In this document: piece after piece, positions 12,255 through 26,200 of the stretch | How the letters are laid out: each line of letters opens with the position of its first letter | How positions within the stretch are numbered: position 1 is the first letter of the stretch | NCBI GenBank assembly: GCA_030141605.1 | Contig: JAQGDQ010001035.1 | Span: forward strand, 1-64,000 | Length of the DNA stretch: 64,000 bases | Direction of reading: 5' to 3' | DNA from: Tubiluchus corallicola | Taxonomy: Eukaryota; Priapulida; Priapulimorpha; Priapulimorphida; Tubiluchidae | Made by a program: the position numbers and the translations under genes | Notes under the pieces: model-generated | The model's input: only the letters and a program-made list of their open reading frames with translations | Database searches by the model: none | Told to the model about the DNA's origin: nothing

Positions 12255-13612
12255 AGACCGTTAACAACGGCAGTGCAGCAGTAACAGCAATAACAGTAAT
12301 AGCAAGAATAACAACAACAGCAGTGAGAGCCATAATAACAACATCAACAGCAAACAGAATAGCAAGAATGACAACAACAGCAAACAGAATAGCAAGAATG
12401 ACAACAACAACAACAACAGCAATGACAGCAATAACAACAACAGCAAACAGAATAGCAAGAATGACAATAACAACAACAACAGCAGTGACAGCAATAACAA
12501 CAACAGCAGTGAGAGCCATAATAACAACATCATCAGCAAACAGAATAGCAAGAATGACAACAACAGCAATGACAGCAATAACAACAACAGCAAACAGAAT
12601 AGCAAGAATGACAACAACAACAACAACAGCAGTGACAGCAATAACAACAACAGCAGTGAGAGCCATAATAACAACATCATCAGCAAACAGAATAGCAAGA
12701 ATGACAACAACAACAGCAGTGACAGCAATAACAACAACAGCAAACAGAATAGCAAGAATGACAACAACAACAGCAAACAGAATAGCAAGAATGACAACAA
12801 CAGCAATGACAGCAATAACAACAACAGCAAACAGAATAGCAAGAATGACAACAACAACAACAACAGTGACAGCAATAACAACAACAGCAAACAGAATAGC
12901 AAGAATGACAACAACAACAGCAGTGACAGCAATAACAACAACAGCAAACAAAACAGCAAGAATGACAACAACAGCAGCGACAGCAATAACAACAACAGCA
13001 AACAGAATAGCAAGAATGACAACAACAACGGTGACAGCTATAACAACAACAGCAAACAGAATAGCAAGAATGACAACAACAGCAGCGACAGCAATAACAA
13101 CAACAGCAAACAGAACAGCAAGAATGACAACAACAACAGTGACAGCAATAACAACAACAGCAAACAAAACAGCAAGAATGACAACAAAAGCAATGACAGC
13201 AATAACAACAACAACAGCAAACAGAATAGCAAGAATGACAACAACAGCAGCGACAGCAATAACAACAACAGCAAACAGAATAGCAAGAATGACAACAACA
13301 ACAACAACAACAACAACAACAGTAAACAGAATAGCAAGAATGACAACAACAACAGTGACAGCTATAACAACAACAGCAAACAGAACAGCAAGAATGACAA
13401 CAACAGCAATGACAGCAATAACAACAACAGCAAACAGAATAGCAAGAATGACAACAACAACAACAACAGTGACAGCAATAACAACAACAGCAAACAGAAT
13501 AGCAAGAATGACAACAACAACAACAACAGTGACAGCAATAACAACAACAGCAAACAGAATAGCAAGAATGACAACAACAGCAAATAGCAATAACAACAAC
13601 AGCAAAATCAAA
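12255..13612. repeat. CAA/CAG-rich minisatellite (left arm)
   Basis: About 1.36 kb of irregular tandem units of roughly 45-60 bp built on AACAGCAAACAGAATAGC, AAGAATGACAACAAC and CAGTGACAGCAATAACAAC. Unit lengths are mostly multiples of three, so long low-complexity ORFs stay open on both strands. The threonine/alanine/asparagine or valine/leucine/cysteine repeats in these ORFs are artefacts. Confidence 0.92.
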
Positions 13613-14989
13613 ACAGAAGAATGACAACAACAGCAGTGACAGTATACAATAACAATATAAAAAGGAATAGAAGAATGACAATAACGATGGAAGATAGTAA
13701 CATACAAACAAACGAAGGAAGAAAGGAACATACAAACAAACGAAGGAAGAAAGGAACATACAAACAAACGAAGGAAGAAAGGAACATACAAACAAACGAA
13801 AGAACAGACGAACATACATATAAAAGGAGGAGAAAAAGAACACGCAAACAAAAGAAAAAACAAATGAACATACCAACACATGAATGAACGAATAAAAAAT
13901 GAAACAAATAAAACAACAAACAAACAACGAACAAAAAACAAACACACACATAAACACATATAAAAAAGAATGAGCAAACAAATCAATGAAAGGAACAAGA
14001 AAAATAAACAAAGAAATGAGCAAAAATAAATGTACGTATAAACGAAGGAAGAAATCTAAAAAATGAACAAATATCAGATAAACAAATAAACACAGAACCA
14101 ACAAAAGAAATGATAAATGAATGAACAAACAAAGGAATGAATGCAGAGATGAACAGTAAACGGAAAACGAACGAACGAACAAATAATTAAACAAGAAAAT
14201 GAAAATTTAACACACATAAATCTCTATAATAATCATTTCATACCATTTTTGCACAAAATTATTGCTACGAAAAAATAAGCGCATTTATTCACCCTAAATG
14301 TATCATAAAGCGCTAAAAACTCGAAGAGAAATCTCAGATAAATAAGGAGCAATCTCATTAGCTGTTTTAACGCCGTGTGAAAGTAAAAAATTAATGCGCA
14401 AATAATGCTGGCATGGAAGGTTACCGCTATTGAGTATTGACATGCTCACAGCAACACGATTTTTTTCAACTTTGCCTCGACATTGACACTCTGAGCTCGC
14501 ATCGCATCATAGTAATCATTGAAGACGAAGTCAATGTCACTAGCATGTCAATAAATCTGTACCAGAAAAACGATGCTAAACCCCAGTGGCAAGGTACGTT
14601 CTATTTATAAAGTACGAGTTCGTACTGATACTAGTGATAGTGCACCAGCATAAATTAGTGTAGGATTGCTAATGAAGCAAAGGTCATTACCAAGTGAAAA
14701 AATAAAATTAGCTTTCTCAATGTCTTGAACCGCCATCATATTCAAATTATTTCCGCATTTGTGTTGTTGTGGATACAATATGACTGAACGGTGACATGGC
14801 TCAAGGCATGGACTTCTGAATGAAAATTTAAAAAGCTCCAACAATTAATAATTCATGATTATGCATCAGTAACAGTTATAGAAAATTTCATGATCTACTT
14901 GCTAGTGGAACTATTGCCGTTATTGATGCTACTATTGCTGTTACCATCGATGTTGTTGTTGTTGCCATTGCTCCTGTTGTTTAATATTG
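13613..14989. other. Central spacer of the palindrome
   Basis: This is the only part of 1-28862 without a mirror copy. The left third (to about 14200) is A-rich, purine-biased low-complexity sequence, including a 28-bp tandem unit repeated about four times at 13698-13808. From about 14200 to 14885 the sequence is ordinary AT-rich DNA with no recognisable gene. From 14890 it grades into the TTG/CTG-rich array of the right arm. No convincing coding sequence or RNA was found. Confidence 0.7.
13698..13808. repeat. 28-bp tandem repeat, four units
   Basis: Unit AACATACAAACAAACGAAGG + AAGAAAGG repeated about four times in the purine-rich left part of the palindrome centre. No mirror copy. Confidence 0.85.
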
Positions 14990-16550
14990 TTGTTGTTGTT
15001 GCTGTCACTGCTGTTGTTGTCATTCTGTTTACTGTTGCTGCTGTTGTTGTTATTGCTGTCTGTTGTTGTCTGTCTTGCTATTCTGTTTGCTGTTGCTGCT
15101 GTTGTTGTTATTGCTGTCACTGTTGTTGTTGTTGTTGTTGTTGTCATTCTTGCTATTCTGTTTGCTGTTGTTGTTGTTGTTATTGCTGTTATTGCTGTTG
15201 TTGTCATTCTTGCTGTTCTGTTTGCTGTTGTTGTTATAGCTGTCACTGTTGTTGTTGTTGTCATTCTTGCTATTCTGTTTGCTGTTATTGCTGTCACTGT
15301 TGTTGTTGTTGTTGTTGTCATTCTTGCTATTGTTTGCTGTTGTTGTTATTGCTGTCGCTGCTGTCATTCTTGCTATTCTGTTTGCTGTTGTTGTTGTTGT
15401 TATTGCTGTCATTGCTGTTGTTGTCATTCTTGCTGTTTTGTTTGCTGTTGTTGTTATAGCTGTCACTGTTGTTGTTGTCATTCTTGCTATTCTGTTTGCT
15501 GTTGCTGCTGTTGTTGTTACTGCTGTCACTGTTGTTGTTGTTGTTGTTGTTGTTGTCATTCTTGCTATTCTGTTTGCTGTTGTTGTTATTGCTGTCGCTG
15601 CTGTTGTTGTCATTCTTGCTATTCTGTTTGCTGTTGTTGTTGTTATTGCTGTCATTGCTTTTGTTGTCATTCTTGCTGTTCTGTTTGCTGTTGTTGTTAT
15701 AGCTGTCACTGTTGTTGTTGTCATTCTTGCTGTTTTGTTTGCTGTTGTTGTTATTGCTGTCGCTGCTGTTGTTGTCATTCTTGCTGTTTTGTTTGCTGTT
15801 GTTGTTATTGCTGTCACTGCTGTTGTTGTTGTCATTCTTGCTATTCTGTTTGCTGTTGTTGTTATTGCTGTCACTGCTGTTGTTGTTGTCATTCTTGCTA
15901 TTCTGTTTGCTGTTGTTGTTATTGCTGTCACTGCTGTTGTTGTTGTCATTCTTGCTATTCTGTTTGCTGTTGTTGTTATTGCTGTCACTGCTGTTGTTGT
16001 CATTCTTGCTATTCTGTTTGCTGTTGTTGTTATTGCTGTCACTGCTGTTGTTGTTGTCATTCTTGCTATTCTGTTTGCTGTTGTTGTTATTGCTGTCACT
16101 GCTGTTGTTGTTGTCATTCTTGCTATTCTGTTTGCTGATGATGTTGTTATTATGGCTCTCACTGCTGTTGTTGTTATTGCTGTCACTGCTGTTGTTGTTG
16201 TTGTTGTCATTCTTGCTATTCTGTTTGCTGTTGTTGTTATTGCTGTCATTGCTGTTGTTGTCATTCTTGCTATTCTGTTTGCTGATGATGTTGTTATTAT
16301 GGCTCTCACTGCTGTTGTTGTTATTGCTGTCACTGCTGTTGTTGTTGTTATTGTCATTCTTGCTATTCTGTTTGCTGTTGTTGTTATTGCTGTCATTGCT
16401 GTTGTTGTTGTTGTTGTCATTCTTGCTATTCTGTTTGCTGTCACTGCTGTTGTTGTCATTCTTGCTATTCTGTTTGCTGTTGATGTTGTTATTATGGCTC
16501 TCACTGCTGTTGTTGTTATTCTTGCTATTACTGTTATTGCTGTTACTGCT
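14990..16550. repeat. TTG/CTG-rich minisatellite (right arm)
   Basis: Complement of the left array but about 200 bp longer and with different unit order at its inner side, where mirror identity fades out. Long ORFs crossing it are repeat artefacts. Confidence 0.92.
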
Positions 16551-18354
16551 GCATTGCCGTTGTTAACGGTCTATGATAACAGCAAGACTAAGGGAGCATC
16601 AAGCATTAGGGCTCATGGTTACGTTTCTCTTTCTACTGCTGATGTTACCGTTGTTGTTGTTGCTGACAAACGCTTAACAAGAAAAGAACAATCATCAATC
16701 AACTGATATCTCGCGTACATCAATACTGCTAAAGAGTTAAGAAAAAAACGTCTCTTCTCTTTTAAATACAAAAAAATCACAAGACTAAAACGTTAATTGA
16801 CTAAACCCGGGCGCCTAGAGCATTCATCTTAAATTTGTCAATGAACTGACAAAAGGAAAAAAGTTTCTATATGCGATCAATACAAAAACATTTCGTTATA
16901 TTTTCGTTATTATCAATGTTATTTTCACCCCTTGTACTTCGCCCGCGCACCAGAGATAATTGTCTAGAATGTTGTCAATGACGTCACAAAAGCACGTGTC
17001 GCAAACACGCTGAACCAGGTGCAGCTTGCCTGTTGAAAAAAACTCTCCCGGTGCGTAAAAAATGTTTGCACAAGCTGCTAATGCCGTGTTCAGTTTGTTC
17101 ACCCTGGCGTAGAAAACACTCAGCTCGAGATGCTACAGTCTAAACAGCGCGCCATGTCTTACGAAACAGCAATAACTTATAGACAAACTGTATGACTTCA
17201 TTGTAGGTTGAATTTTGAACTTTGGATTTTGAATCAGTGGAGTAATTGAAATAAACTGCCTAGACATATTTAGATTGCTATAGTACGGTCAAACACACCT
17301 GAACTTAAGGTCCAGTTATCAGACTCATCAAGTTTATATTTAAGCCTGGGAATTATCCCCAAATCCTTCCAACTCATACCATGTGTTGCAAGTCGTGAAA
17401 CACTGATTGTTCAGGAGCATATTTCAGACAATTCAAAGAGTGACCACCTGCAGCCCTGCAATCATTTAATGTAGCGTATGAAGTGGGAGTGATGAGGGTG
17501 AAACGCAGAAACCCTTGAGGATCATCTCGCCCTTATCGAGGGTCTGGGGATGTAAATTTTGCCTCAGAAGTATTTGCCCTTTTGGGTAGCAAAAAATTAA
17601 AGCAAAAAAGGGCCGGGTTATGGCCTTTTGAGAACCCTCAGACGAAGCCACCCTCACTCGTCTCGAATATTTTTTACTTGTGATATATTTGCATAGCTGG
17701 GGCTTCAAAAAGGGGCCCTTAGTAAAATAATTGGTTAAAGTCTATTTATTCTTGTGGTTAGTGCTGCTTGCTGATTATTGTTGTTTATTGTGCGGCGTGT
17801 GAGGTAGCCACGATGGGCATGGCAAACTATAACAAGCAACACATTTATTAAACAACAAACACAACAATGCAAATATAAGAGGATAGTAATGCCAGCCCTC
17901 CGTCTTCAAGTCAGTTCCTAATCTCCCCCGAAGTGCGGGCCTTAAACCACTTTTGTCTAACTACCTAATGCGCCGTGAGCTTCTGCGCATAAGGATTACA
18001 TCATCAATCTTTACTTCTGAGTCAGCCGGTCGAACATGAGCTGGTCACGTGATGTCACACCTAACTAGGCTTCTACCCACGATGATAGTTTAATCTTGCA
18101 TCGTCAAGCATTTAATCTTGAATTATTAATTTAATAATTTAATCACCAATTTAATCAAAATCATTATTTAACACAGCTTTCATTTACTCCCTTATCTCAA
18201 ATAGAAAGGCCTCAAACAGCGATCCTTTACGTCACAAGGGGAGACACTTTCAAACGATCAACGTTTACTTTCAACTTTGATACTTTTGCACGTGTAAGAG
18301 TCGGCAGGTCTGCAGTCTGCACCTGTTATACTTTACCAACGTCTATCATCTACC

Positions 18355-18845
18355 ACCAAATCACGTTGAAAACACCAGTTCTCGTCTGATCACCGAAGTT
18401 AAGCAACGTAGAGCCTGGTTAGTACTTGGATGGGTGACCACCTTGGAATACCAGGTGCTGTAGGTTTGCGGGATGCCCACACTGTATCTCGACACTAGGC
18501 AGAGGAGCTGCAAAAGCAGCCAACGGCTAGAGGGTGGAGGAGGTCATGTGACCCAACGGCCATGTGTAGAGGAGTAAACCTTCCAAATCAGGAGTGGAGC
18601 CCCGAAGACGGACCAGTGCCGCATGCTCACCAACTCCGGCAGCTCCTGCAGCCAACCTGGTGCCAAACGTATCGCTCTGCTTTCCTTTGGACTACACCAG
18701 GGTGGAAGAGAGGGGGTTCCTGTTGTCTGAGCAACTCAGGATCTCCATACACCTTGCCCAGGCGTGTGCCCTGGAGACGTTCAAGGATCGGACTCTCTTG
18801 GCGCACATTCCATTGTCTTCCGAGACAGAAGGATGCCAAAGGGCA
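18355..18845 (+). mobile_element. 5S rRNA-derived SINE, short subtype (right arm)
   Basis: Mirror of 9982-10472 with identical length. The duplication ATCATCTACC is at 18345-18354 and 18846-18855. The 5S head reads in sense orientation from about 18360, including GAAGTTAAGCAACG and GGATGGGTGACC, the equivalents of the 5S internal promoter boxes. Confidence 0.88.
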
Positions 18846-19534
18846 ATCATCTACCGATACTACTGTACTTTTTCTGTTCTTCCGAATGATCAAAGTGTTC
18901 GTGTCGTATCAACTATTAATAAAATTTCAGATATGACTAAGATTTGCAAAACAGCGAGAAATTCAAGACCATTTATAAACTCCTGATAAATTTCCTATGT
19001 GGTATTTCAGACTAAGTTTAAACTTTATTGAGTTTTAGGAAGCTCTGCATTCATGAAATGAAATGTCTTGTCTTTTTACTGTTATCATTACAGGTGGCTT
19101 GTACGGAGCAAAAAATAGTGAAAAAATTACCAAGCAATTGGAAGTGTTGAAGTGTTAGATTCGTTGAGTATCACTGTGTAAATGTACATATGCATAGTGC
19201 CATTCAGTCGTGAAAATGATGTTCTAGATAGTATATCAGCAATTAGCTGCAGCAGCAAAGGCAATACCAACAACATCATTGTCATCATAATCATCATCAG
19301 CAGCAGCAGCAGCAACCAGAGGAAGCCATGACAACACGCGGAAGGGAAGCAGCAGTCAAAGCAAAAGCAACAACAACAACAGCAGCAGGAAAAATAATCT
19401 CAACAATTGCATCATTACCATCATCTCATCATCATCATCACCATCATTATCATCGTCGTCTTCATGATCAGCAACATCAGTAGCTGTACTTAGCACGGGC
19501 ATGACGTACAATCTAGTGGCAGCAGATTGCAACT

Positions 19535-19615
19535 GAAGTTAAAGAATACTGGATCTCCTTGGTAAACGGATGGGTGACTACTAGATTCGGGACCGCACTG
19601 CATTAAAAAGGAACA
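19535..19615 (+). repeat. Diverged 5S-like segment (right arm)
   Basis: Mirror of 9266-9345; sense orientation here. It ends in an A-rich AACAACAATAATG stretch that could be a SINE tail. Confidence 0.4.
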
Positions 19616-20939
19616 ACAATAATGACCATCACAGCAACACATTTACCGTTATCTACTGACAACGCCCCCCCCCCCCACAAGCCACTAACAAAAACAATCA
19701 TGCCACAACCATGCACGTGTAATTCTGCAGTGTGCAGGGTAAATTATCTTCAAATTCAGCCAGAAGCAAATATTTCTGCCACATTTACAATTGAAAGCAA
19801 TCATTATCTTGACATGAGCATTAGACAGATGCACATGTATGTACCTTTATTTTAACATTCCACTGATAAAAATTCAATTGTTCTTTTGACATTAGACTAA
19901 ATTTAGCCCCTGGATAAGACAGGATTAAAAATATGAGCTACAAACAACATGTTCCTCGGGCAATTCAAAAAGCAGCCTATCAATTTAAAAGACAGAATGT
20001 CAGCTAAATTTATCTCCATTATCACATACATTATAATTCAATTTTGTAACATTATAAAACTTCAGCATTCCATTGGTAAAAAAGTAAACACATTTCTTTG
20101 ATAGTATAACTTCAAAAGATGTAGAGGGCGCTGTACACTTTGGGCCTTAAGCCATTCAATATGCAGTTTATTAATACGTTGCCTACTGGCTAAATTTAAT
20201 AATAAACTGGATTTAAAAACTTATTTTAAATTTTGCTATTTTTATTTATTTTAGATGTCTGATAAGAGCAAACAGATGTTCTGGTTAAAAAAAGCAATGT
20301 TCGCATTTGTCTTGCTGTCTACACTAGGTGGATTGTTAACGCATTACTGATCTTGGTGGCTTGGTAGATTTGTGCTTAAACACATCCGACTACTACGATT
20401 TCTTTGTACGTTTCTGGATGTTTTACTGTAACAGTAGGCGGAAGCTGCAGCATCTGTTCCGGCTTTCACAATTCTGGGTTCAGCTTAAATGTTGTCACAG
20501 CAAAAAACCAGAACAAGTTCGCTTGACAAATTAATGTAGCAACATGGCAGAAGGTTGTCTCAGGTGAATCATGTGCACCGGAATCATCTTAAGCTGCAAT
20601 GTTAACTGAAATATAGGAGGTCAGATCAAAATACAAGAGCATGAATATGCTTGGATGATTTGGTCAGCAGCAGCAACACCACCTAACGTAACTGACCAAA
20701 CGTTTTCAAATATTGCAAGCATATGTGATCATTTTCATGGCACACCGTAAAATGAATTCACATAGCCAGCATGTAGTGTGAATGCGTGCACGACTAGTCA
20801 AAGCACTTAAAAGTGTGAAACTGCCTATAACAAGTCACAAGCTTCCCTTTCCTCACTTTTTGCAAACACCAAAGTTTATGACAAATCGCTTCCATGGACG
20901 GTGTCATTAATTGTGTCAAACGACAACAAATAAGTTTCA

Positions 20940-21215
20940 AAAAACAAACAAAAAACTTCAAGCAGTAAACAACAAACAACACATTTCGCTCAACGAACAA
21001 CAAACAACAAGCTTCACACGGTAAACAAAAAAACACAAACAACAAACTTCACAAGGTAAACAACAAACCACAAGCTTCACACGGTAAACAACAAAACACA
21101 AACAACAAACTTCACAAGGTAAACAACAAACCACAAGCTTCACACGGTAAACAACAAACCACAAGCTTCACACGGTAAACAACAAACAACACGTTTCATG
21201 CAACAAACAACAAAA
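20940..21215. repeat. Minisatellite (right arm)
   Basis: Mirror of 7643-7920 with small differences in unit order and sequence. Confidence 0.8.
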
Positions 21216-21643
21216 TGTGAGCAACAGGATAAATTCTAATGACATCACATCGATCATGCATTTCACATAACACCATTACATCAATTACGAGAAATATGTG
21301 ACTCTTTCTAGTCCCAATGAGCATATAAAATAGCTAATACAGCCCATCCAACATTATCATCACTGTTATATAATCTTCCCATATATTACAATGGCTTCAA
21401 GGCTAGCAGAACAATAGCCAGCTGACCTGGTCAAAGCTATACCAGGTCAACCAATCAAACTCCCACTTATTTTAACATTTTCAATAATTACACGATGAGA
21501 AACGGCACCACACAAATATGTATACCCAGCTTATTTAAAGCTTTGCTTACAATGTAAAGGAATATGTTAGTGTCCAGTCAAACTTTTGCAGTATAATGAC
21601 ATCAATTCACATAGGGCAGTGAAATAGTTTTTTTTCACTTTAA

Positions 21644-22102
21644 CCCTTTCATACCTGTTGTATCCCGTGGGATACGAGAATATTTTCTGCCTTTAAAATT
21701 AATAAAATTTTAAAACTGACAGTTATTTGATCTGTTAATAGTTATTTTGATTTAAGCTAATAACAAGAGACTAAAATGGTGATAAAATGGTAAACTAGAA
21801 AATCTACATAGCATAAAAAACTGCTCAAGGTACAGTACTTTAGAGACGACTTTGTACAGATCAGTATAGCATGCATACTAAATGTCTTAAATACTTTAAA
21901 AAATTATCAACAGTTGCAAAATGAAGCACATTTTTTGCTTCCATTGAATCCCATTGTATCCTGTGGGATACAGGCTATATTTAGCACGTGGGCACAGGTA
22001 GAAAAATATAATTATTATGTGTAAAGAAGATGGATATACTGAACAAAAGTACCAAATCAAAAAAAATTTTCTTATTAAAAAAATAATTTGGGACTGAAAG
22101 GG
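21644..22102. mobile_element. TTAA-flanked MITE, piggyBac-like (right arm)
   Basis: Mirror of 6755-7213, same length, TTAA at 21640-21643 and 22103-22106. Confidence 0.7.
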
Positions 22103-23081
22103 TTAAAAAACTATCAATTATCAATAACAGTTAAGCACCGGCATACTAATCTACTTAGCTAATCTAATAAGTTAAGCTAATCTAGTCTAATTAACAGACC
22201 ATCTTTTGATGAAAAATTTAATCTTGTGTGATTTTATTACCATTCTGTGCTGATTCCCAGGCTAAATTGTTAACCAAAGCTATGTTAATACCTGTTTTTC
22301 TGGAATTTACAAAGCCGTGTAAGCACACAGTGGAAAAATTTGAATTGACACTATCATATGAACGGAATGCCGCTTTGCTATGTTGCATACATAATCAAAT
22401 ACCACTGATCCTTATCACAGACTAAAAACTCAAATATATTAATTTTGATGTATCAACACATTTGTATGCTAAAACATCGTGACCATAGTTCTGAATTTTG
22501 TTAACAGGTGTCACCACCGCCATTAATGTTAAGAGTTTCAGTGTACGTTCGGTAATAGAGGGTTTCTAAGAAACACGTTACATAAATACCAATAATTTAG
22601 CTACGTGTATGGAACAGAATAGCATGATTATTACTTGATGGTGTGGGTCAGAAAAACAAAAATTTGATTAATTACGCTGCTGTCCCTGTCGTAATCCATT
22701 GCGTTGCTGGCTATGTCAATTTTTACATTTCTATAGTTCACGTTACTTCATACAGATACCATCACATCTTCTTTCTATTTTCTATTAACCTTTCTTCTAT
22801 TCCTTTAGTGCTCTTTTTCATTACACTCAGTCCACATTCATTTGGGGTGCTTTAAACAAGTAATTACTTCTTGAGTACCCCACGGGTCATTTGCGGCTTG
22901 GCATCTTGCGCACATAATAATAACTATGTTATTAAATACTTTTATGTACAATGCTGTAATGATCATTGTGGATATATTTAATAAATAAATAAAAAAATGC
23001 AGAAATTCAAAACATTGGCTCAAGACAATGATTACAATATGATAAAACGTTGTTCAAATATGTTGCAAAAATATGTGAAAA

Positions 23082-23087
23082 TTTATT
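23082..23087 (-). promoter_or_regulatory. Candidate polyadenylation signal of right POLG2
   Basis: Mirror of the hexamer at 5770-5775, about 175 bases past the stop of the minus-strand POLG2 copy. Same caveat about chance occurrence. Confidence 0.35.
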
Positions 23088-23262
23088 ATTTGATCACATA
23101 TGCAAATTAGCCTAATGGTTATAAAAGTGGAAAACATTTGACTATGGTAAAAATCATTTTTTTAATCTTCTGATGATAAAGTTACTTTAGAAGCATAAAC
23201 TGACGATGTAAAAAAAGCTTGATAAAGCAAAATTTCAGTCTGTACCCCTGGAATGGATGTAC

Positions 23263-26200
23263 TCAATAAGCTAAAATTCTCTGGAGTAGTGTGTCCCTGA
23301 TATCGGTCATATGAAGCTTTTCCTAAACAAACACATAAAAATAAATACGCAATAACAGTACTGTAATGTTGGGTTAGAATACACACAGTGTTTCGTAACA
23401 AAACAAACAAAATGCTGATTTAAATTAATGGTAGTTTGTGTTACAGACTTGGAACTTTGGTCATTAATAAAACACAATTAGTCTCCAAGATTCATAGTAG
23501 AGCGTTCTTATAGTAAAACATATGCTCTTTTTACTGGCTTAGCAGATTTATTCCTCTTCGAATTGAACGTTATTCAGAGTTATTGAAAGAACAGTCGGGT
23601 ACAACAAATACTAAATGCAATTGCATTCCATATAAGCAATCTCTACTTCAAGCAGCTGCACACAAAAAGTGACGAAATTCAACACAAACAATTTAAACTA
23701 TTACAAGCTGCACATTTTTAAGCATCACATGGGTTTATTTCGTTACCCGATTTCAGGATGTTTCCAGAGATAAGAAAACTTCGCCGATAGCTGAAAATAT
23801 TAATCAAAGTTTAGCATATTTACCTTAAGAGTTGTATCTCGACTTCGAAGATAACAGATTCCTGTTGTTAACGAGTTGTCATTGATGATGAGGCAATATG
23901 GAATTCCCATTTCGTCATATCTAAAAAACATGTATTAACTTGTACAGTCTAGCCTCGTTATCTCGCCACTGTCAGTCTAAACCTTCCAAATCAGGAGTGG
24001 AGCCCCGAAGGCGGACTGTTCACTGACTCCAAATCACGTTCAAAACACTGGTTCTCGTCTCATCACCGAAGTTAAGCAACGTAGAGCCTAGTTAGTACTT
24101 GGATGGGTGACCGCCTAGGAATACCTGGTGCTGTAGGCTTGCGGGATGCCCACACTGTATCTCGACACTAGGTGGAGGAGCTGCACAAGCAGCCAACAGC
24201 TAGAGGACGGAGGAGGTCAAGTGACCCAACGGCCGTGTGTAGAGGAGTAAACCTTCCAAATCAGGAGTGGAGCCCCGAAGGCAAGACCAGTGCAGCATGC
24301 TCATCATTGACTCCGGCAGCTCCTGCAGCCAACATGGTGCCAAACGTATCGCTCTACATTCCTTTGGACTACACCATGGAGGAAGAGAGGAGGTTCCTGT
24401 TGTCTGGGCAATTCAGGATCTCCATACACCTTGCCCAGGCATGCGCGCTGGAGACGTTCAAGGATCGGACTGCTCAGCCACAGTCGACGCTGCAGCTCCA
24501 TCAATGTGATCAATAACTGACTCTCTTGGTGCAAACTCCATTGTCTTCTGAGACAGAAGGATACCAACAACAACAAAAGTAACACAGAGGGTAAAATTAA
24601 AGGTTCTATGATAATTATTACAAACAGGAGATCAGAGTTTAAAAAATCAGGCATAAGAAAGACGTACTTGATAAATTGATTCTCTAACGAAGTGCTGGAA
24701 CTTTCCCCACTCTGCCACACAGATATATCAGCTTCTCGTAGTTCCTTTCCCAAATACTCGGAGAGTTCCCGCAATTCTCGACCGGCGCTACCAGACACAG
24801 CCACTGCAGTTTTGTACGGGGCAAGTCGTGGGTGCAACTGTAGAACCTGCATTAAGACTAAAATTGAATTAAAGTTCATTTACTGCATTTAGACTTGAAT
24901 GAAGATTGATTTTGAAATGGCTTCAATAGGCGACAGATTCGTCAGGTGGATGACCACTGGTGACGATGACGATGATGAGAATGCAAAATCTGACGAAGAT
25001 GACAACGGATCTGATGACGATGACGTAAATTCTAACGAAGAAGAACATATGGCTGTCACAAGTTATACAGCTAACAACGATGGTAAGTAAGTAAGCAAGT
25101 AAGTAAGTAAGTAAGTAAGTAAGAAAGTAAGTTTATTAGTTTATCACCATTTTTAAAATAGCAAAATACACAACTAAGAGATTTATTAATCTATACAACA
25201 TACAATAATATTACAAAGTGCAAAAGTAATTATTGATTAGTGGTGAAAGGGTGGCGAAAGAACTATAAGTTATCGAGGTCAGCCACCCTCTCAGGATTGT
25301 TACTAATATAATTAATCAGTTAATGCGCATGTACCAGGTAATTAAAAATTTGCATTTAAGACCAATGAAAATTGAATTGTTATATGAATGTGTTAGTTTA
25401 TAATAAAATAATGTTCAATAATGGGAAAGAAGAGACACACGTGACTATCTTTAAATAATAATTTAACCATTACGTATTTAAAATTAATGTTATGAGGACC
25501 AAATGTTATTAAGAACAAAAACAATGAGCTCTTATCCTAACATCTTCAAATAAACCACAATTTTTATTTGTCAAACAGCTCTAATTAAGTAGGGGATTCG
25601 ATCTAGCAATACCTTGATACTAGCCAAATTTATTCCCTGGCAAAGAATAGATAAGCAGTTCCTCTAGGTTTTTTAAGCAAGAAGAACAGAACGAAATACC
25701 GGATATTTTCTAGGACCCAAAATATTCAGCTGCATTTTTTTGCAGTGTAAAGAAAATGCATTGAAATTGAGCGCTAACTCAATTTTACTTACTTCTCTTA
25801 TGCTAGAGTTGCCCTTCAAGTCTGATCGCTGTTTTTCATGATAAGCATCAAGAAGGAACGCAAGCATTGCTGCCTCTAGTGTGGTTTTAGTCAAAATCAG
25901 ATGAGGCGTAACCAGTTTTCTTCCATCTTTGACCTAAGACAAAAAATCAATAATCAGCGTGGTGGACATCAAGCAAAAATTCCTAAAGAGACAAATACCA
26001 TTTCTTGCACAACTTGTTCAAAAGAAACGAAACACAAAGACACCTAATTGGCCTAATTTCATAGTCAACTGTGTTTAAACAGTGAAAGTTTAACAATAAA
26101 TTTTATGCTAGCATCGCGTATCTCCCATCTTCTGGGACACATAGTGAGTTCACTTTAGCTAGTTTCCAGAAAAATGGGAAAAACCGTTTTCACTCGCAAA

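Larger units (their letters stand above)
1..13612 (+). repeat. Left arm of giant inverted repeat
   Basis: Almost every feature here reappears in reverse complement at about 14990-28862. Base 1 pairs with about 28862. Landmarks mirror precisely: six POLG2 exons, three SINE copies with the same target duplications, a 459-bp TTAA-flanked MITE and the CAA/CAG array. The sum of mirrored coordinates is 28857-28858 in the outer part and about 28827 further in. That shift is explained by a roughly 30-bp insertion in the right arm near 19314-19349. The left arm is cut by the window start, so its true outer end is unknown. Similarity is lost inside the low-complexity array, so the inner boundary is approximate. 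Confidence 0.95.

Noticed and set aside
12121-14194. Very long ORFs (up to 625 residues) of Val/Ala/Leu/Cys or Thr/Asn repeats
   Set aside because: They read through a CAA/CAG minisatellite in several frames and both strands at once. Composition is dictated by the repeat, with no domain or splice support.
14890-16706. Mirror-image long ORFs in the right arm
   Set aside because: Same minisatellite in reverse complement; same artefact.
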